DNA of 8,772 nucleotides from Porticoccaceae bacterium UBA1117. GTDB lineage: Bacteria; Pseudomonadota; Gammaproteobacteria; Pseudomonadales; Porticoccaceae. The notes beneath the pieces were generated by a model, which searched no databases, was not told the origin of the DNA, and was given only the letters and a program-made list of their open reading frames with translations. The stretch spans positions 1 through 8,772 of the forward strand of contig DCBC01000072.1 in NCBI GenBank assembly GCA_002313335.1, written 5' to 3'. Both the position numbers and the translations under genes were made by a program. How positions within the stretch are numbered: position 1 is the first letter of the stretch; every line of letters starts with the position of its first letter. Of the stretch, positions 6,093 through 8,772 are shown in pieces.

Positions 6093-8741
6093 ATGGTCAC
6101 TTCAACGGGGGTTGATTCGTCAGCTACACCAGTTACACCAGCTACTAAGGGCAATATTGGATCCTCCATACTGCTTACCTTAGGTTCTGGTTCTGGTATA
6201 AATGTTGAAGAGTTGGCTACAAATTTAACCAATGTAGAAAAGGTCCCAGCAGAAGCTGCATTGCAGCGAAAAATTGACAAAACAGACGCCAAAATATCTG
6301 GCTACGGGTTAATATCATCGCAGCTTGACATCCTTGCAAGCTCTTTTGAAAAAATTAATGATGCCAATGAAATTTATTCGACTGCGGGTAAAAGCGCCAA
6401 TGACAAAGCGGTTTCTTTTTTAAGTGTTACCAATGCTGCGCCAGAGGGAGGCTATGATATCAATGTCTATCAGCTGGCTGAAAATAAGCGTGTTGCATCC
6501 AATAGTTATCAAACAAATAGCGGTCATGTTAATAGTAGTGCCGCTTTTGACATTACTCTATCCATTGGGGTAACCCGCACAGGTACCTACGATCACTTTA
6601 TAACCACTGACCAGTTGCAAGCAATTGGCAATGATGCATCAGCTGTTATTAACTACTCCAACAGCAGTAACACAATTCAAATTACCCAGGCTGAAATTGA
6701 TGCAGCCATGGAGTCCCTTGAAGGTGCCGGTACTTATACCTTTGACAATGCCACACTTGAAGGGCTCGTTTTAGCCATTAATAACGACATTGCTGTCAAC
6801 ACTGGGTTTGCGGGCTCCTTTTCCTCAGCACAAGTCCATCACACCAACGGCATTAGTTTTGTTCAAACGACAGCTGGGGCATCGGTTTCTTTAAGTCAGC
6901 CCAACACTTACAACGGCTCTCTCACCTCTAATCTAGGGTCAGTCTCTCAAGGTATTATAAGTGCAGCCCCAGTAACTGGGTCCGCGGCAACGTACACCTT
7001 TACCCCAACCAGTGCTGGGTCAGATTCCCTAGTCGTGTCCGATGGCACGACTACTGTTAGCATCCCATCCACTAACTTTATACCGCGCACTGACTATGAA
7101 CTCTCTATTACAGAGGCAGAGTTACAAACGGCCCTAGCCAGCACTGGCAGCATATCTGTTACCGGTAGTCGCGGCACTGGTACGGAAACAGTGACGGTTG
7201 ACCTTAACGATATGAAAATTTTGGGAATCCCGATTCCCGTGGGGGCACTGACACTTCAGAACGCGGCCAATGCATTCAATGCTAACGCGTCTGCAGACTT
7301 TCAAACCACCGCGGTGGTTAATGACAACAAACTGACCTTTGTACAAAAAGTCAACGCTACGGGTTCTATTACCTCGGTAGATAGGTCCGATCTGGTAAGT
7401 ATTACCAAAACTAATGTGACTGTAAGCTCAACACAGCAAATGGCCGAGGCAATTCAAGACGCCAGTTATTATGAGGACTTAAAATTTACCGTCTCAGCGG
7501 ACTCAACAGGGCTTGTGTTTGGTTACAAAAGTGACGGTGCTGTTAGTAAGCCAACGTTCACCCTCAATGGGGACGCACAAGACGCTAGCAGTTCGACGGG
7601 CGGCATTAACCCGGTCAATGCAGCTACTGACACTATTATACAAATTGGCGCCGGTGACGATACCCTGGCAGGGGTTGTCGCCGCTATTAATAAAGCTGAC
7701 ACAGGGATTACCGCAGCCTTATTAGATGTGGGCGGTATTGGCAATAATTATCGTATTGTCCTCTCAGGCGCAGAAGGGCTAGATGGAAGTTTCTCTGTTG
7801 GTACCAGCAGTGCCACAGCCACTGCCGGTCTAGGCTTTAATCAGGCCGCAAACGTGTTGCAGGTGGCTCAAGATGCACAGATAGGCTACGAAGGGCTGTT
7901 AGTTAATCGTGGCAGCAATGTCATAGCTGACGTCATAGAAGGTGCAACTTTCCAGATTAACGCAACTACCGGACGAGAAAGCTCGGTACCTTACGCGGTG
8001 CTAGCCAATGGGTCGGGCGGGGGTAGCGGTACCACCTATTTAACCAAATACAAAACCGAGACGGTTTTTGACTCTACGCGCCTAACAATTACTCGCGACA
8101 AGAGTCAGTTAAAAACTAATTTACAGGAAATTATTGCTTCCTATAATGATCTTGAAGGCCTGATAGATGAGCTAAATACGGATGAAGCCGTTGAGGCAGG
8201 ACTGTCCCTGGCAGGTGAGGGCTCATTACTTCGTTCAGTGCAGAGCCGTATCTATAATGCGCTAACGGCCACCTCCTCTTCCGCCAGCGGGACGGTTGAT
8301 GCGGTACGTGATTTGGGTATTAGTGTTGATCGCTACGGTAAACTGCAGTTTGACGAAGCCAAGTATGACAGCTTAATTACTACTAACTGGGACGATGTAG
8401 TCACCATGTTGACGGCCGACACTACTAATCAAAGTCTTTACGGCGTGACACCAAAAGGGCTTAGTCAAGACGTTGCTACCATTATTAATGGTTTATCTGC
8501 CTCCACTGAGGACGGTGATGTTAGCAATGGTCTGATCGCCAATAGAACCCAAGCCCTGAGCAAATACGAGGAGAGCTACCAGAAAGAGCTCACTAAACTC
8601 GAAGCGCGTATGACTGCGCTATATCAGCGTTACTTGACTCAGTTTACGGCGATGGAAACGTTAATGAACAGCTTGAACACCACGCGAGACTATATGAAAG
8701 GTCAGCTGGACGTCATCACCAGTGCTTATGATAAGAACTAA
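6093..8741 (+). CDS. fliD: FliD, filament cap protein with greatly enlarged central region
   Basis: FliD forms the pentameric or hexameric cap at the filament tip that folds and inserts flagellin; its outward-facing domains can also touch surfaces. The product is 882 aa against about 470 in E. coli, Salmonella and Pseudomonas. The N-terminal FliD domain is at about 29-135 (GSGINVEELATNLTNVEKVP, then YDINVYQLAENKRVAS), preceded by a Ser/Thr/Pro-rich extension of about 28 residues. The C-terminal FliD domain is at about 597-880: YEGLLVNRGSN, TRLTITRDKSQLKTN, IIASYNDLEGLIDEL, RDLGISVDRYGKLQFD, then a long helix (815-866) with TQFTAMETLMNSLN. Between them lie about 450 residues rich in Ser, Thr, Asn, Gly and Ala, with a typical flagellin-hook IN motif at about 521-569 and at least two weaker related units. 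A Gly-Ser linker (640-646) precedes the C-terminal domain. The ATG has a weak, distant ribosome site (AAGG, 6078-6081), so coupling to flgL is likely. Confidence 0.95.
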   Translation: MVTSTGVDSSATPVTPATKGNIGSSILLTLGSGSGINVEELATNLTNVEKVPAEAALQRKIDKTDAKISGYGLISSQLDILASSFEKINDANEIYSTAGKSANDKAVSFLSVTNAAPEGGYDINVYQLAENKRVASNSYQTNSGHVNSSAAFDITLSIGVTRTGTYDHFITTDQLQAIGNDASAVINYSNSSNTIQITQAEIDAAMESLEGAGTYTFDNATLEGLVLAINNDIAVNTGFAGSFSSAQVHHTNGISFVQTTAGASVSLSQPNTYNGSLTSNLGSVSQGIISAAPVTGSAATYTFTPTSAGSDSLVVSDGTTTVSIPSTNFIPRTDYELSITEAELQTALASTGSISVTGSRGTGTETVTVDLNDMKILGIPIPVGALTLQNAANAFNANASADFQTTAVVNDNKLTFVQKVNATGSITSVDRSDLVSITKTNVTVSSTQQMAEAIQDASYYEDLKFTVSADSTGLVFGYKSDGAVSKPTFTLNGDAQDASSSTGGINPVNAATDTIIQIGAGDDTLAGVVAAINKADTGITAALLDVGGIGNNYRIVLSGAEGLDGSFSVGTSSATATAGLGFNQAANVLQVAQDAQIGYEGLLVNRGSNVIADVIEGATFQINATTGRESSVPYAVLANGSGGGSGTTYLTKYKTETVFDSTRLTITRDKSQLKTNLQEIIASYNDLEGLIDELNTDEAVEAGLSLAGEGSLLRSVQSRIYNALTATSSSASGTVDAVRDLGISVDRYGKLQFDEAKYDSLITTNWDDVVTMLTADTTNQSLYGVTPKGLSQDVATIINGLSASTEDGDVSNGLIANRTQALSKYEESYQKELTKLEARMTALYQRYLTQFTAMETLMNSLNTTRDYMKGQLDVITSAYDKN
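6675..6899 (+). repeat. Protein-level repeat unit A in the FliD central region
   Basis: Residues about 195-269 of FliD begin with ITQAEIDAAM, continue through an IN-like helix (ATLEGLVLAINND) and end at ISFVQTTAGASVSLS. The same order of elements recurs at residues 335-429 (unit B), with ITEAELQTAL at the start and LTFVQKVNATGSITS at the end. The similarity was seen by eye at protein level only; the DNA has diverged. Confidence 0.4.
7095..7379 (+). repeat. Protein-level repeat unit B in the FliD central region
   Basis: Residues about 335-429 of FliD repeat the layout of unit A: ITEAELQTAL, a strand-rich stretch, an IN-like helix (LTLQNAANAFNAN) and the closing strand LTFVQKVNATG. Unit B is about 20 residues longer than unit A, mostly in a strand-rich insert (residues 360-384). 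This suggests an old internal duplication that has since drifted. Confidence 0.4.
7653..7799 (+). other. Flagellin hook IN motif within FliD
   Basis: Residues about 521-569 of FliD read DDTLAGVVAAINKADTGITA, then a short turn, NYRIVLSGAEG and a closing strand. This is the usual layout of the flagellin hook IN motif (thr-leu, ala-ile-asn helix, then a strand pair with R-I/L-V-L). It is known from FlgK, FliD and related axial proteins, and is the best-conserved unit in the large central region. Confidence 0.6.
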
Positions 8742-8772
8742 ATCACAGATAAGTGTGCTTTAGTTTTGCACC

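Noticed and set aside
7223..7238. Hairpin GGGAAT-CCCG-ATTCCC within fliD.
   Set aside because: It sits in the middle of an intact coding region and is explained by the Gly-Ile-Pro-Ile-Pro codons; no T-run follows.
885..8033. Eight GGTACC sites in 8.8 kb, where about two are expected.
   Set aside because: Six of the eight are in-frame Gly-Thr codon pairs (GGT ACC) in Gly/Thr-rich axial proteins, so codon use explains the excess better than a sequence signal.
8755..8771. GTGC...GCAC as a terminator after fliD.
   Set aside because: The stem is only 4 bp and the window ends right after it, so no terminator can be judged.

Overview
The window is a single-strand run of flagellar structural genes from the distal rod to the filament cap. 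All genes lie on the + strand in the order flgF (3' part only) - flgG - flgH - flgI - flgJ - flgK - flgL - fliD. A flgH lipoprotein and a flgI with a Sec signal peptide (L- and P-rings) indicate a Gram-negative cell with an outer membrane. The gene order and moderate GC (about 45% by eye) suggest a gammaproteobacterium, probably marine with a polar flagellum. The genus cannot be fixed from this window, and the FlgJ type (rod-binding domain only) is not the usual one for E. coli, Pseudomonas or Vibrio relatives.

Layout: bases 1-5029 hold flgF'-flgG-flgH-flgI-flgJ-flgK. Gaps are 0-38 nt, flgI and flgJ abut (TAG then ATG), and flgJ and flgK overlap by 8 nt, so this looks like one transcription unit that starts upstream of the window. 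A 146-nt gap (5030-5175) follows and carries a good candidate sigma-28 (FliA) promoter: a perfect TAAAGTTT -35 box, an 11-nt spacer and GACGATGG as -10. Downstream are flgL and fliD, 8 nt apart, ending at 8741. The last 31 bases show nothing I can name.

How the genes work together: FlgF and FlgG build the rod. FlgJ caps the growing rod. FlgI and FlgH form the bushing in the peptidoglycan and outer membrane. FlgK and FlgL form the hook-filament junction. FliD caps the filament and folds incoming flagellin. The inferred promoter would split early (rod, ring, FlgK) from late (FlgL, FliD) expression.

Points of interest: FliD is very large (882 aa, roughly twice the E. coli or Salmonella protein), and the extra length is a Ser/Thr/Asn/Gly-rich central region with probable internal repeats. 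FlgK is unusually short (458 aa) and appears to lack an outer domain. FlgJ (143 aa) lacks the muramidase domain. FlgI has an apparent insertion of about 20 residues. No flagellin gene lies between flgL and fliD. I see no mobile element, RNA gene, CRISPR array or non-flagellar system here.
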